64,000 nucleotides of DNA from Chryseobacterium carnipullorum (GTDB lineage: Bacteria; Bacteroidota; Bacteroidia; Flavobacteriales; Weeksellaceae), in contig NZ_FRCD01000001.1 of NCBI RefSeq assembly GCF_900142785.1, forward strand, positions 248,001-312,000, given 5' to 3'. The translations under genes were made by a program, and so were the position numbers. Numbering within the stretch: the first letter of the stretch is position 1; each line of letters starts with the position of its first letter. Positions 40,885 through 49,477 of the stretch are shown here, piece by piece. The notes below the pieces were generated by a model, which saw only the letters and a list, made by a program, of their open reading frames with translations, ran no database searches and was not told where the DNA came from.

Positions 40885-42516
40885 TTAAGAAACAGGAAAT
40901 GAAATTGTAATCTTCAGTCCTTTTTCGGATTTATTGTCAAAAATAATTTCTCCACAGATAGCGGCAATACGGGTTCCCGTATTGGTGAGGCCATTTTTGT
41001 AGATCAAATCTCCTGGAATTCCGATTCCGTCGTCTGTATACTGTATTTTGACAAGGTTATCAGTTCTTTCAAATTTAAAAATAACACGCGACGCCTGGCT
41101 GTGTTTTTTCATATTAACCATCAACTCACGGATAATCTGAAAAACATCTTCAAATGAGGATGGCGAAACTCCATTCCATATTTCGCTTTCATTTCCTACG
41201 ATATAAGTGTGGGTTGTATCATTTTTAAAAGAAGCAATAAGGCTGGATATTCTATCTTTATTGTCCTTTGTATAATGTTCAGGATCAGGATCAGGTTTTT
41301 CGTAGGAAATGTCTCTGGATTTCTCGTAGACAAATTCCAGTTCGTCCAGAGCTTCTTCTTTATCAAAATGTTCCTGATTTTCTATTTTGGTCATCACCTG
41401 GTAGATACCGTTGGCTACAACGTCGTGGACTTTTTTTGAGATTCTTAATTGGTCATTTTTTATCTTTAATTCATTTTCTTGTTTCACTCTCTTTTTTCTT
41501 TTTCTATACCAAAAATAAGCCCCGATTAAAAGGGCTGATAAAGTACCTATACCAATATTTCTTTTTAAGAGCTCAACTTCATTTTCAACTATTTTCTTTT
41601 TCTTTTTCTCTACATCATATCTTATTGTAGCAAATTGGTTTTTAGCTTTACTTCTTGCAACCTGTACGGCATCATTAAGTTCCTGGAATTTTTCAAAACA
41701 CACCAGATAGTTTTCAGGATCTAAATTGATTATTTTTTGTAATGCTTGTAACTGATCCTCCAAGCTATTATTTTTTTCCGCAGTATTTAACATTTTGTAT
41801 GCATAGTATAATGCCTTACTCTTGTCTTTATAGAAAAAATAATTGGATAGCGTGGCATAGCTTGAATTTTCATCGTTTCCATTTTTCAGTCTTATTTCGA
41901 GAGCTTTATGAAATTCGGGAAGAGGATTGTAATTTTGATTTTCATAATATTTTGCCCGGGCCATATTATTAATAAACATTGCATATTTTAAACTGTTTGT
42001 GGTTGGCAGGGCAAGTTTTATACTTTCCTGAGCTTCTTTATACTTTCCTAATGTTATCAGTGCAGCTCCCAGATTATTATGGTACATATAATTATTCTCT
42101 TTATCATCAGAGTATTGAAGTGCGCGCTTATAGTACTCTATAGTTTCATCAAAACTGTAAAGATAGGATGAGCAGATTGCCATATTGTTAAAGCTGGAGG
42201 CTAATATTCGTCGGCTTAAGCTATCTTCATTTTTCTCAAGACATCGATTGGCTTCAAGAGAAGTTTCGATACTTCCATAATAATCTCCTTGATTTTCTTG
42301 AAGAATGGCCATATTTACTAATGATCTTGATCCTTCGATAGAATCGTTTGCTTCAAAATATAAATTTTTAGAGAGATTGTAATAATAGAAAGAGGAGCCT
42401 GTTGTATCTGCTTTTGCTTTATCAAAGTATGCTTTCGCAGCAGCAATTTTTTCAGATTTATTATTATTGCACGAAAAAAGGAAGATTGATAAAATGATGA
42501 GAAAAAACGTTTTCAT
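40885..42516 (-). CDS. TPR-containing lipoprotein-type sensor histidine kinase
   Basis: Sensor kinase of 543 residues typical of Bacteroidota. The N-terminus has a lipoprotein signal (IFLFSC, C16), the periplasmic part (about 20-300) is a TPR solenoid, then a coiled coil, a membrane helix (321-337) and a cytoplasmic NarX/LiaS-like kinase. The phosphorylated histidine is probably H364 (KKVHDVVANGIYQVM). The ATPase domain shows the N box (RELMVNMKKHSQA) and DDGIGIP. The signal is unknown; TPR sensors often read protein or envelope states. It partners the LuxR-type regulator 15 bp downstream. Confidence 0.92.
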   Translation of the reverse strand: MKTFFLIILSIFLFSCNNNKSEKIAAAKAYFDKAKADTTGSSFYYYNLSKNLYFEANDSIEGSRSLVNMAILQENQGDYYGSIETSLEANRCLEKNEDSLSRRILASSFNNMAICSSYLYSFDETIEYYKRALQYSDDKENNYMYHNNLGAALITLGKYKEAQESIKLALPTTNSLKYAMFINNMARAKYYENQNYNPLPEFHKALEIRLKNGNDENSSYATLSNYFFYKDKSKALYYAYKMLNTAEKNNSLEDQLQALQKIINLDPENYLVCFEKFQELNDAVQVARSKAKNQFATIRYDVEKKKKKIVENEVELLKRNIGIGTLSALLIGAYFWYRKRKKRVKQENELKIKNDQLRISKKVHDVVANGIYQVMTKIENQEHFDKEEALDELEFVYEKSRDISYEKPDPDPEHYTKDNKDRISSLIASFKNDTTHTYIVGNESEIWNGVSPSSFEDVFQIIRELMVNMKKHSQASRVIFKFERTDNLVKIQYTDDGIGIPGDLIYKNGLTNTGTRIAAICGEIIFDNKSEKGLKITISFPVS

Positions 42517-42545
42517 GGAATTTGGTTTTTCCTACAAAGTAAAAA

Positions 42546-42575
42546 AAAAGAACAGATTATACAATCTGCTCTTTT
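42546..42575 (-). terminator. Intrinsic terminator after the Gly/Asn-rich small gene
   Basis: AAAAGAACAGATT (42546-42558) pairs with AATCTGCTCTTTT (42563-42575), one mismatch and 4-nt loop. On the minus strand a T-run follows (A-run 42541-42549). It separates the small gene from the kinase gene. Confidence 0.8.
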
Positions 42576-42593
42576 AAAATTGATATGTTAAAC

Positions 42594-42821
42594 TTATGGT
42601 TGTGTTGAAAAGGGAGGTGTTTGTCCTGTGTTTCCTCCTGTATTTCCTCCGTTTCCATGGCCGTTCCCATTCCCATTTCCTGTTCCGTCTCCGGTTTCTG
42701 GATTTTCTCCCAGATTGATAAGCTGTGCTGTTGCTTGTCCTTGATTGTTAGTACATGTTGCCGTGTTGGCATTATTATTTGAGAATGCTAAACCAAATAG
42801 CATTAATATAATCTCGATCAT
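42594..42821 (-). CDS. Small exported Gly/Asn-rich protein
   Basis: A 75-residue frame from the ATG at 42819-42821; an upstream in-frame ATG at 42875 would add 18 residues without signal character. It begins with a hydrophobic stretch (MIEIILMLFGLAFS) followed by an Asn/Thr region with one Cys and a GNGNGNGHGNGGNTGGNTG low-complexity tail. No family is recognised. It has its own terminator at 42546-42575 and a structured 5' region, so transcription is likely even if the peptide's role is unclear. A competing 71-codon frame (42557-42772) on the same strand lacks protein character. Confidence 0.5.
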   Translation of the reverse strand: MIEIILMLFGLAFSNNNANTATCTNNQGQATAQLINLGENPETGDGTGNGNGNGHGNGGNTGGNTGQTPPFSTQP

Positions 42822-43201
42822 CTTCTTAAAATTTAAAATTTGAGCATTTCTGTAGTTGCCAGTGAAACCGATCACGGGTAGAGCTACACGAATAAAAAAT
42901 TTGAAGCGCTTCTAAATTTTTGGGAAGTGAACCTTCAAAAACGGAGGAGAAACATCTGCTTCCCAACCCGGAGTTTTCCTCCGTTTTATCTGGTGTTTTT
43001 TGAAATCAGTTTCGTATTTTTGTTTTTGTAATGTTTTGTTTGTCACTGATTTCTATGGCAAAGATGCGGCAAATGATGAAGCAGATGTTAGACAAAACAT
43101 GGACATCGATAGACAGGAAATGGACAGGGATTTCATTGCGGAAACCCGTAATGCGACATGGTCGAAAATCACCTATTTTGTAATTATTTTAAAAACTAAT
43201 T
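42822..43201. other. Divergent intergenic region with nested dyads (380 bp)
   Basis: Between the minus-strand small gene and the plus-strand 43202 gene lie a 10-bp perfect palindrome GAAGCGCTTC (42903-42912) flanked by AAATTT on both sides, an 11-bp inverted repeat (42938-42948 with 42977-42987), a 7-bp pair TGGGAAG/CTTCCCA (42921-42927, 42959-42965) that interlocks with it, and a 9-bp pair GAAATCAGT/ACTGATTTC (43002-43010, 43045-43053) bracketing a -7 box TATTTTTG (43015-43022). A 76-codon frame at 43000-43230 overlaps the next gene and looks non-coding. Confidence 0.55.
43015..43022 (+). promoter_or_regulatory. -7 box candidate upstream of the 43202 gene
   Basis: TATTTTTG matches TAnnTTTG and would give a leader of about 175 nt. 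It lies inside a 9-bp inverted repeat; the -33 element is not evident. Confidence 0.4.
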
Positions 43202-44056
43202 ATGTCCAAAATAAAACTACTTATTCATGAGGTTTTCAAACAGGCACGGGAAGAATCTGATAAGGACACTAAAAATGGTCTTGCTTCCTACTTATGGCTC
43301 TATTTTAAAGAAGATTTAGGTTTTGAAATCACCGATAAAAGCTTTGCGAGATATTACGATGCTTATATATTGGGAGGGAAAGAGATTCAGATTCAGTCGG
43401 ATAGGCTAGATAAGATGAGTGAGTACGTTGGTTTTAGGAATTTTTCTGATTTTTCCAGAACTTTTGTTAAAAATGATGAAAGTTCCAATAAAACAACTGT
43501 TAAAATAAGTGTGGATAAAGACGAAGAAACACTGACGGAAAAGTTATCTAACATTATCATCAATATTACCAATGAGCAGCATTTCAAAATGCCTGATTTT
43601 ATGAAACAGAATGGCTTAGGGATCATGGAGATGGCATTGCTTTTATGTCTCGTCACAGGCAATGTGGTTTTCTCTAATAGTAAGAAGATATCGAATGGCT
43701 CTTCGTTTCCATCAAGCTTTATGTCTGGTTTACAAGCGGGTACAGATAAAAAATATATGTATTGGGGTGGGGAAAGATATATTGCTACGGATAGTAGCTT
43801 TATCAGACCTGGATTGGAAGTAAAGGCCATGAACGAGCATGTATTTCTGCATTTTAGAAAGATCAAAAGAAAAGATACTCTGACAGAGGCTAATGCTCTT
43901 GGAAAAACTTGGTATTCAAAGTTCTATGGAAATGTTGAATTCTTTACAGATGATGGGGTAGATCCTGAAAATGGGAGGGAATTGAGAAAATCAACCTCCA
44001 CGATTATTTATAAATATGCAGGAAAGCCAAAAGACTCGGTAGAGGTTGAAGAATAA
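43202..44056 (+). CDS. Membrane-spanning protein of unknown function
   Basis: A 284-residue protein I do not recognise. Residues 1-95 are a charged helical domain (IHEVFKQAREESDKDTKNGL, then SFARYYDAYILGGKEIQ, YVGFRNFSDFSR) that looks like a small cytoplasmic DNA- or protein-binding module. A single hydrophobic segment (about 137-157, GIMEMALLLCLVTGNVVFSN) is likely to span the membrane. The remaining 120 residues form a beta-rich outer domain (YMYWGGERYIATDSSFIR). This in-out layout resembles anti-sigma-like or transmembrane signalling regulators, but no motif proves it. It is a single-gene unit closed by a terminator. Confidence 0.7.
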   Translation: MSKIKLLIHEVFKQAREESDKDTKNGLASYLWLYFKEDLGFEITDKSFARYYDAYILGGKEIQIQSDRLDKMSEYVGFRNFSDFSRTFVKNDESSNKTTVKISVDKDEETLTEKLSNIIINITNEQHFKMPDFMKQNGLGIMEMALLLCLVTGNVVFSNSKKISNGSSFPSSFMSGLQAGTDKKYMYWGGERYIATDSSFIRPGLEVKAMNEHVFLHFRKIKRKDTLTEANALGKTWYSKFYGNVEFFTDDGVDPENGRELRKSTSTIIYKYAGKPKDSVEVEE

Positions 44057-44065
44057 TTTAGACAC

Positions 44066-44098
44066 AAAAAAGCGAACATCCACCAGATATTCGCTTTT
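44066..44098. terminator. Bidirectional terminator between the 43202 gene and msrA
   Basis: AAAAGCGAA (44068-44076) pairs with TTCGCTTTT (44090-44098), with further ATC/GAT pairing inside. A- and T-rich sides serve both converging genes. Confidence 0.8.
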
Positions 44099-44105
44099 AT
44101 ATTTT

Positions 44106-44660
44106 TTATGCCTCATTCAGCATTCCCAGTCCTCCAAAATGTTTTTTAAACTTCTGGATCTTCGGACCTACTACGGCACTACAGTAAGGTTGGTTCGGAT
44201 TCACGTTATAATACCCCTGATGGTACTGCTCTGCAGGCCAGAACTTCTCAAACCGGGTAACTTCAGTAACGTATGTTCCGGGCCATTTTCCTGAAGCTTC
44301 AGAGGTTTTCAGAGCTTCTTCCGCTTTAGCCTTTTCAGCATCGTCTTTATAGTAAATAACGGAACGGTATTGTGTTCCGATGTCATTCCCCTGTCTGTTC
44401 AGTTGCGTAGGATCGTGAAGGAAGAAGAATACATCCATCAGCTGTGCATAAGAAATGATCTTTGGATCAAATGTAATCTGTACTACTTCTGCATGTCCGG
44501 TTTCTCCGGTGCAGACTTCTTCATAGGTAGGATTGTCTTTGTGTCCTCCTGAATATCCTGAGATAGCAGAATGCACTCCTTTAAGCATATTGAAACAGCT
44601 TTCCACGCACCAGAAGCATCCGCCTCCGAAAGTGATCTGTTCTAAATTATTATTATCCAT
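44106..44660 (-). CDS. msrA: Peptide-methionine (S)-S-oxide reductase MsrA
   Basis: Repair enzyme of 184 residues that reduces methionine-S-sulfoxide in proteins or free. The catalytic motif GGGCFWCVES has the nucleophile C15; the family segments GYSGGHKDNPTYEEVCTGETGHAEVV and YHQGYYNVNPNQPYCSAVV follow, the latter with a recycling Cys candidate. There is no fused MsrB domain. The gene stands alone and converges on the unknown 43202 gene. Confidence 0.97.
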   Translation of the reverse strand: MDNNNLEQITFGGGCFWCVESCFNMLKGVHSAISGYSGGHKDNPTYEEVCTGETGHAEVVQITFDPKIISYAQLMDVFFFLHDPTQLNRQGNDIGTQYRSVIYYKDDAEKAKAEEALKTSEASGKWPGTYVTEVTRFEKFWPAEQYHQGYYNVNPNQPYCSAVVGPKIQKFKKHFGGLGMLNEA

Positions 44661-45043
44661 TGTTCTTAAATTATTTATTTGTTGGTTTCACCAGGTTAGC
44701 CCGAGCGTAAAATGAATGAAAAACCAATCAAAAGTAAGAAAAAGTTTTTCATTTTGCATGAGAATTCCGATGATTTAAAACAGAATTGATGCCAGTTTTT
44801 TTAACCGCTGAAGATGGGAAAGTGATCTGATTTATTCGCGCATATTTCACAGATTAAACAGATCACTGCGGCAAAGAATTTCTGGAATAAATGAAATTTA
44901 TCAAATAAAGTAGAGAAAAAGTATATGTAAACCTGTATCAAGACCTGTAGAATCTGTGGGAGCTCCAACCAGATCGACCCATTCAAAGCAAAAAAGCATC
45001 CCAAAAGGATGCTTTAATATATTATTCCATTGTTGTTGTTCAG
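44661..45043. other. Intergenic region between msrA and the ROK gene (383 bp)
   Basis: AT-rich, no credible gene. An exact 9-bp inverted repeat AGTGATCTG/CAGATCACT (44821-44829, 44859-44867) surrounds a CACAGATTAAACAG tract that looks like a decayed flavobacterial intergenic repeat. The ROK terminator lies at the right end. A 67-codon minus-strand frame at 44801-45004 is judged non-coding. Confidence 0.5.
44991..45016 (-). terminator. Intrinsic terminator of the ROK gene
   Basis: AAAGCATCC (44994-45002) pairs perfectly with GGATGCTTT (45008-45016), 5-nt loop, with a T-run on the minus strand, 27 bp past the stop codon. Confidence 0.85.
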
Positions 45044-46012
45044 TTATTTTTCCCAAACCAAAGCACTTGCGCCAAGAATGGCAGCATCTGCTTCGTCCAG
45101 TTCACTGAAAACCAATTTTACTTTATTTCTAAAGATCGGAAGAAGGTTTCTTTCCATATGAAGTTTTGCAGGCTTCAAAATAAAATCTCCCGCCTTGATC
45201 ACGCCACCAAATAGAAGAATGGCTTCAGGTGAAGAAAACATCACAAAATTAGCCAAAGCCTCGCCCAGTTTCTGTCCCGTATATCTGAACACTTCAATAG
45301 CGATAAGATCACCTTTCAATGCGCATTCATGGACTGTTTTCGAGTTGATGGACTCTTCAGGATACTGGCTCAGCATAGATTCAGGAAATTCAGCCCTCAT
45401 CTTCTTGGCGGTAATCGCAATTCCCGTGGCTGAAGCATACGCTTCCAGACTTCCTTCAGATCCTGTACTCCAGTGCTTTCTTCCGCCCGGTTTTACAATG
45501 GTGTGCCCCAATTCTCCTGCAAAACCGTCGTGGCCGTAAATCAAACTTCCATTAGAAATGATTCCACTGCCCACGCCTGTTCCCAGAGTGATCATGATAA
45601 AGTCCTTCATTCCCCTTGCGGCTCCGAAAAGCATTTCTCCAAGAGCAGCTGCATTCGCATCATTGGTGATGGTACACGGCAGATTGAATTTGGCATTCAT
45701 CAGTTCACTGAAAGGAATGAGTCCCTTCCATGGTAAGTTAGGGGCCTGCTCAATGGTTCCTTTATAATAGTTGGCATTGGGAGCACCTACCCCGATTCCG
45801 TCAAAGTTGGTTTCAGTACCGTACTTTTCGATCAGGGGTTTTACCTGTTCGTATAAAGCATCGATAAAGTCTTCTACTTTTTCGTACTCATCGGTTCTCA
45901 GATTTCCTTTTTCCAGAACTTCACCGCGGTGGTTAACCACTCCGAACTTGGTATTCGTCCCGCCGATATCAATTCCTAGAGCAACTTGTTTTGATAAATC
46001 TATTAATGACAT
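45044..46012 (-). CDS. ROK-family sugar kinase (glucokinase-like)
   Basis: A 322-residue actin-fold kinase. The phosphate-1 motif is GIDIGGTNTKFG, the catalytic Asp lies in TITNDANAAALGE, and ITLGTGVGSGII is the phosphate-2 motif. The His of ELGHTIV is present, but the usual zinc signature CxCGxxGCxE is replaced by HWSTGSEGSLE, leaving no cysteine ligand. Sugar phosphorylation (glucose or an N-acetylated hexosamine) is the likely activity; a purely regulatory ROK is excluded because no HTH domain is present. It lies 84 bp downstream of the PepSY gene, in the same direction, perhaps as a separate unit. Confidence 0.88.
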   Translation of the reverse strand: MSLIDLSKQVALGIDIGGTNTKFGVVNHRGEVLEKGNLRTDEYEKVEDFIDALYEQVKPLIEKYGTETNFDGIGVGAPNANYYKGTIEQAPNLPWKGLIPFSELMNAKFNLPCTITNDANAAALGEMLFGAARGMKDFIMITLGTGVGSGIISNGSLIYGHDGFAGELGHTIVKPGGRKHWSTGSEGSLEAYASATGIAITAKKMRAEFPESMLSQYPEESINSKTVHECALKGDLIAIEVFRYTGQKLGEALANFVMFSSPEAILLFGGVIKAGDFILKPAKLHMERNLLPIFRNKVKLVFSELDEADAAILGASALVWEK

Positions 46013-46096
46013 TTCTATTTGTAAATTCTAAAGGGTTAAAATTATAAAAAAGATTGTATTAATGGATTATTAACAAAACTTTTATTTAAAAAACTT

Positions 46097-47308
46097 TTAG
46101 GCGGTTTTTGCCGGTTTCTTTTTTCTTCTTCCCCACCAAACCATAAATCCGGTTACCGGCAGTGATGCGCAGATGAGGCTGACAATGAATGCGATGATCT
46201 TCGTAGGAAGTCCCAAAATGGAACCTACATGGATATCATAGTTGGCCCCTACTGCTTTTTCACCAAAGTTTTTGTCCTTAGGATCATGGGTGTGGAGTAG
46301 TTCTCCCGAGTTTTCATCAAAGATCAGGCTGCTGCTTTTGTGATAAGAATAAGAAAGATGCTTGACATACACCTCAAAATTCGGGTGTTCATGATCATCC
46401 ATATGCTCGTGGCCAAGATCAATTGCGAAACCAAAAGAATCAGGATATTTCTGTATAACCGTATTGATCACTTTGTCCAGTGTTCCTTCCGTTCTTAATT
46501 CTATCGGAGCTTTGGTTTTAATGTGAGAGAAATCCGGATATTGGGTTTCTCCGCCGGAGAAGATCACATAGATCATCGCCTGTACAACGAAGAACGCATA
46601 AAACAATCCTGTAATGGTAAAGATCAACGCAAAGATAGAGGAGTAAAAACCAAGGATGTTGTGAAGATCATAGTTCTTTCTTTTCCAGCTTTTGATATTT
46701 TTCCATTTGAAAGAAAGACGCTGCTTTCTTGCCGCTTTATTTTTAGGCCACCAAAGTACAATTCCGGTGATCAGCATGATCAGGAATATGATCACGGGAA
46801 TTCCCACGACATACGGTCCCCAGTCCTGCTTCAGCAAAAAACTCCAGTGAATCATTTTCACAATATTGAAGAACCCGTTCTTTTCATCATAAACTCTGAG
46901 AACTTTTCCTGTGTAAGGATTTACATAAGCGGCTTTATAAACCGGCAGTTCATCAAAATAATTCCAGGCCTTCGTGTTGTGTTCATACCAATAAAAAATA
47001 TAAGATCTCTTTTTATCAATCGGAACATTCACCCAGTGAACCGGATATTTTTCTTTGACCTGTTCTACAACAGATTTCTCCATCATTCTGATAGGAAGAA
47101 CGTTTTTCTGTTCGATATTCTGTTCGTTATGATAGATCACGTCCTTTCGGGTAAAGTTTTCCAGTTCGTCCTTAAAAACATAGAGCGCTCCTGTAATGGA
47201 AATAATAAAGATCAGAAAGCCAATCCCCAGACCAAACCAAAGGTGCAGTTTGGCTGACCATTTTTTAAAGAAACCCGGTTTGTTTTTATGATGATGTTTT
47301 TTCTTCAT
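46097..47308 (-). CDS. PepSY-domain inner membrane protein (copy 2)
   Basis: A 403-residue membrane protein of the PepSY_TM family from the ATG at 47306-47308. A basic start (KKKHHHKNKPGFFKKW) leads into helix 1, a periplasmic PepSY-like region, helices near 150 and 205 (GIVLWWPKN), a second periplasmic part, and a final helix ending GFMVWWGRRKKK. Proteins of this family paired with TonB receptors act as ferric-siderophore or related reductases, or as heme-linked electron carriers; the conserved WW and His residues (HWSFLLKQDWG, YDLHNILGFY) fit heme ligands. It follows the TonB receptor gene by 51 bp. Confidence 0.88.
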   Translation of the reverse strand: MKKKHHHKNKPGFFKKWSAKLHLWFGLGIGFLIFIISITGALYVFKDELENFTRKDVIYHNEQNIEQKNVLPIRMMEKSVVEQVKEKYPVHWVNVPIDKKRSYIFYWYEHNTKAWNYFDELPVYKAAYVNPYTGKVLRVYDEKNGFFNIVKMIHWSFLLKQDWGPYVVGIPVIIFLIMLITGIVLWWPKNKAARKQRLSFKWKNIKSWKRKNYDLHNILGFYSSIFALIFTITGLFYAFFVVQAMIYVIFSGGETQYPDFSHIKTKAPIELRTEGTLDKVINTVIQKYPDSFGFAIDLGHEHMDDHEHPNFEVYVKHLSYSYHKSSSLIFDENSGELLHTHDPKDKNFGEKAVGANYDIHVGSILGLPTKIIAFIVSLICASLPVTGFMVWWGRRKKKPAKTA

Positions 47309-47359
47309 ATCGCAGTTCAAAGTATCGCAAAGATAAGTTTTACTTTTTATTTAGATTAA

Positions 47360-49477
47360 TTAAAATTTATATTCAAGCATCATCGTCCCTCTTCTTCCCA
47401 GTGAGTTCACGAATTCACTGTCACGGGCAGACCACCATGCAATCGCGGGTTGATACATTCTGTTGAATACATTTTCAACGCCTGCAGAGACTCTCCAGTT
47501 CCTATTGACTTCGAAACTTGCTTTAAAATTAAAAACAGTATAGTCAGGAACATAGCCTTCTCCGTAGGCAAACATTCCTGTTTTGGCGTTAGTCTGGAAC
47601 CTGTCCTGCTCAAAAGCGTGAATCATATCAGCCCCGAGAGATAAAGAAGGTATTGGTTTTACCTGAAGGTAGGCCAGTACTTTAGGCGCAGAAATGCGGC
47701 TGTTGTTGATTTTTGCTGAATAATCTCCGTCGTCTTTGATAGAAGTAATGCCTTCCATCCAGCTGTAGCTTCCTCCGAAGTTGATCCATTTAGCCGGCAT
47801 AAAATGTAAGAATCCTTCCACACCGTAAACAATTTCCGGAGATCTCTGTATCGTTAATGCTCTGTCCGCACTCTGTACAAATGAAGCGCCTAGTTTTGAT
47901 GTACTTACATAAGAAGTAATCTCGTAGTTGATCCATTTGGAGATCTGTCCCGTCGCCCCGAATTCATAGTTGTTCACGATGATCGGTTTGGTTTCAAGAT
48001 TTTGAATCGTACCTTCTGTTGAGGTTCTGAGGATTCTTCCTAATTCATTGATAGAGTAGGACTGTGAGAAGCTTCCGAACAGATTAATGAAAGGTTCAAT
48101 ATTGTAACGTACCCCTAAATTGGCGACCAATGCATTGTATTTTAAATCTCCACCGGTCACAAAGATACTTTTGGTAAATGTCCCGTCACTTTTAATAGTA
48201 GAAAGGGTATTGAAATCTCCGACTTTCACACGCATGTTTTCATAGCGTAGACCTCCTTTGATGGTTAATTTTTTTAATAAATCAATTTTAACCAAAACGA
48301 AAGGGGCAAGGTTGGTCATATTCATATCCGGTGTCCAGTAACGTCCGTCTTCCAGCTTCTGGACGGTCTGATCGTTAAGGATATCCATCCCGTACATGAT
48401 TTCACCCTGAGAATCTTTAGCCGACCACAGTTGAGTGTCGAAGTTGAATCTGACTCCGTACTTTTTAGAGATTACGTTGGACTGTCCTCCTCCGGAGAAG
48501 GTATCGCTGTATCCGTATACAGTCCTGAAATCCTGCATATAAGCATTGAAATTCAGTGAAGTTGTTCCACCAAAAAGGTTCTGATTGTCGTAGTTGATCC
48601 TGAAATTATGGTTTCTCGGTGTTCCCTGAGGGGTGGTTTCAAGATTTTTTCCTACACCTTCTCCAATGGTTGGGGTAATCCCGTATTTTCCTGTTTTTAG
48701 TCCTAAGTTAAGGTCAGATTTAGAGGCATATCCGATGTAGGAAGCTTCAATTCTCTGGTCTTTGTTGATATTGTAACCTACTTTAAGCATTCCGTTGTAG
48801 TTGTCCATTTTTGCAGGACTGTAGGTCGGGGTAAGGTTTACGCCGTCCGCATCTTTCATATAGCCTGTTTTTTCGTAGGCGAGAGAGAAGACGTAATCAA
48901 ATTTATTCACCTTTCCGGATAAGAGCTGGCTGGCCCTCACTCCAAGAGTTCCGCCATACGTTTGACCTGTAAAACCGAGCTGAGTAAGTCCGGAAATATT
49001 TTTATCGGATTTGCTTCTTCTCGTGATGTAGTTGATGATCCCGCCATCTGCTCCGTTTCCGTAGATGGAGGACGCTCCTTTGATCACTTCAATTCTTTCA
49101 ATCACGGAAGGATCGATAGACCTTAGATCTCTGGCTCCGTTTCTGAGTGGAGTAGACTGGGGAATTCCGTCGATAAGAACAAGAACCTGGCGGCCTCTCA
49201 AGGTCTGCCCTGTATTGGATGTTTGTCCCGAGTTGGTTCCTAAACTTGGAACGGTATATTGAAGAATGCTGGTAATATCTGAATTGACGGTCAGCTGAGA
49301 CTGGATCTGCTTTTCTGCAACAATCGTTACCGAGCTGGGTATTTCTTTGATATTTTCTTTTTTTCTGGAAGCAGTCATCACGACTTCATCCACGCTGTTG
49401 ATCTGCAGGCTGTCTTTAACCTGTGCAAAAATGGCAACCGAACCTAAGCATGCAGCTGATATAAGCGCTTTTTTCAT
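47360..49477 (-). CDS. TonB-dependent receptor (copy 2, iron/siderophore type)
   Basis: Outer-membrane receptor of 705 residues from the ATG at 49475-49477. The longer frame translates the preceding gene's end and is rejected. Signal peptide 1-19 (IFAQ), TonB-box-like SVDEVVMTASRK, plug with GQTLRGRQVLVLIDGIPQS and IEVIKGASSIYGNGADGGIINYITR, then a barrel ending in MLEYKF. The plug is of the FepA/CirA type. The start codon overlaps the stop of the upstream PepSY gene (TAATG), so the two are translationally coupled. It probably imports a ferric siderophore or heme; the ligand is not determinable. Confidence 0.92.
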   Translation of the reverse strand: MKKALISAACLGSVAIFAQVKDSLQINSVDEVVMTASRKKENIKEIPSSVTIVAEKQIQSQLTVNSDITSILQYTVPSLGTNSGQTSNTGQTLRGRQVLVLIDGIPQSTPLRNGARDLRSIDPSVIERIEVIKGASSIYGNGADGGIINYITRRSKSDKNISGLTQLGFTGQTYGGTLGVRASQLLSGKVNKFDYVFSLAYEKTGYMKDADGVNLTPTYSPAKMDNYNGMLKVGYNINKDQRIEASYIGYASKSDLNLGLKTGKYGITPTIGEGVGKNLETTPQGTPRNHNFRINYDNQNLFGGTTSLNFNAYMQDFRTVYGYSDTFSGGGQSNVISKKYGVRFNFDTQLWSAKDSQGEIMYGMDILNDQTVQKLEDGRYWTPDMNMTNLAPFVLVKIDLLKKLTIKGGLRYENMRVKVGDFNTLSTIKSDGTFTKSIFVTGGDLKYNALVANLGVRYNIEPFINLFGSFSQSYSINELGRILRTSTEGTIQNLETKPIIVNNYEFGATGQISKWINYEITSYVSTSKLGASFVQSADRALTIQRSPEIVYGVEGFLHFMPAKWINFGGSYSWMEGITSIKDDGDYSAKINNSRISAPKVLAYLQVKPIPSLSLGADMIHAFEQDRFQTNAKTGMFAYGEGYVPDYTVFNFKASFEVNRNWRVSAGVENVFNRMYQPAIAWWSARDSEFVNSLGRRGTMMLEYKF

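Noticed and set aside
42557-42772. 71-codon minus-strand frame overlapping the Gly/Asn-rich gene
   Set aside because: Composition (runs of Met, Glu, Gln) is the shifted-frame image of the GNGNG repeat, and it reads into the terminator.
43000-43230. 76-codon plus-strand frame overlapping the start of the 43202 gene
   Set aside because: Begins at a non-ATG codon upstream of the predicted -7 box, has no protein character and overlaps a better gene out of frame.
37710-44056. Prophage or integrative element
   Set aside because: No integrase, phage structural gene, tRNA or attachment repeats; the genes look like a regulated chromosomal accessory operon.
44801-45004. 67-codon minus-strand frame between msrA and the ROK gene
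   Set aside because: Spans a decayed repeat and the ROK terminator; translation looks random.
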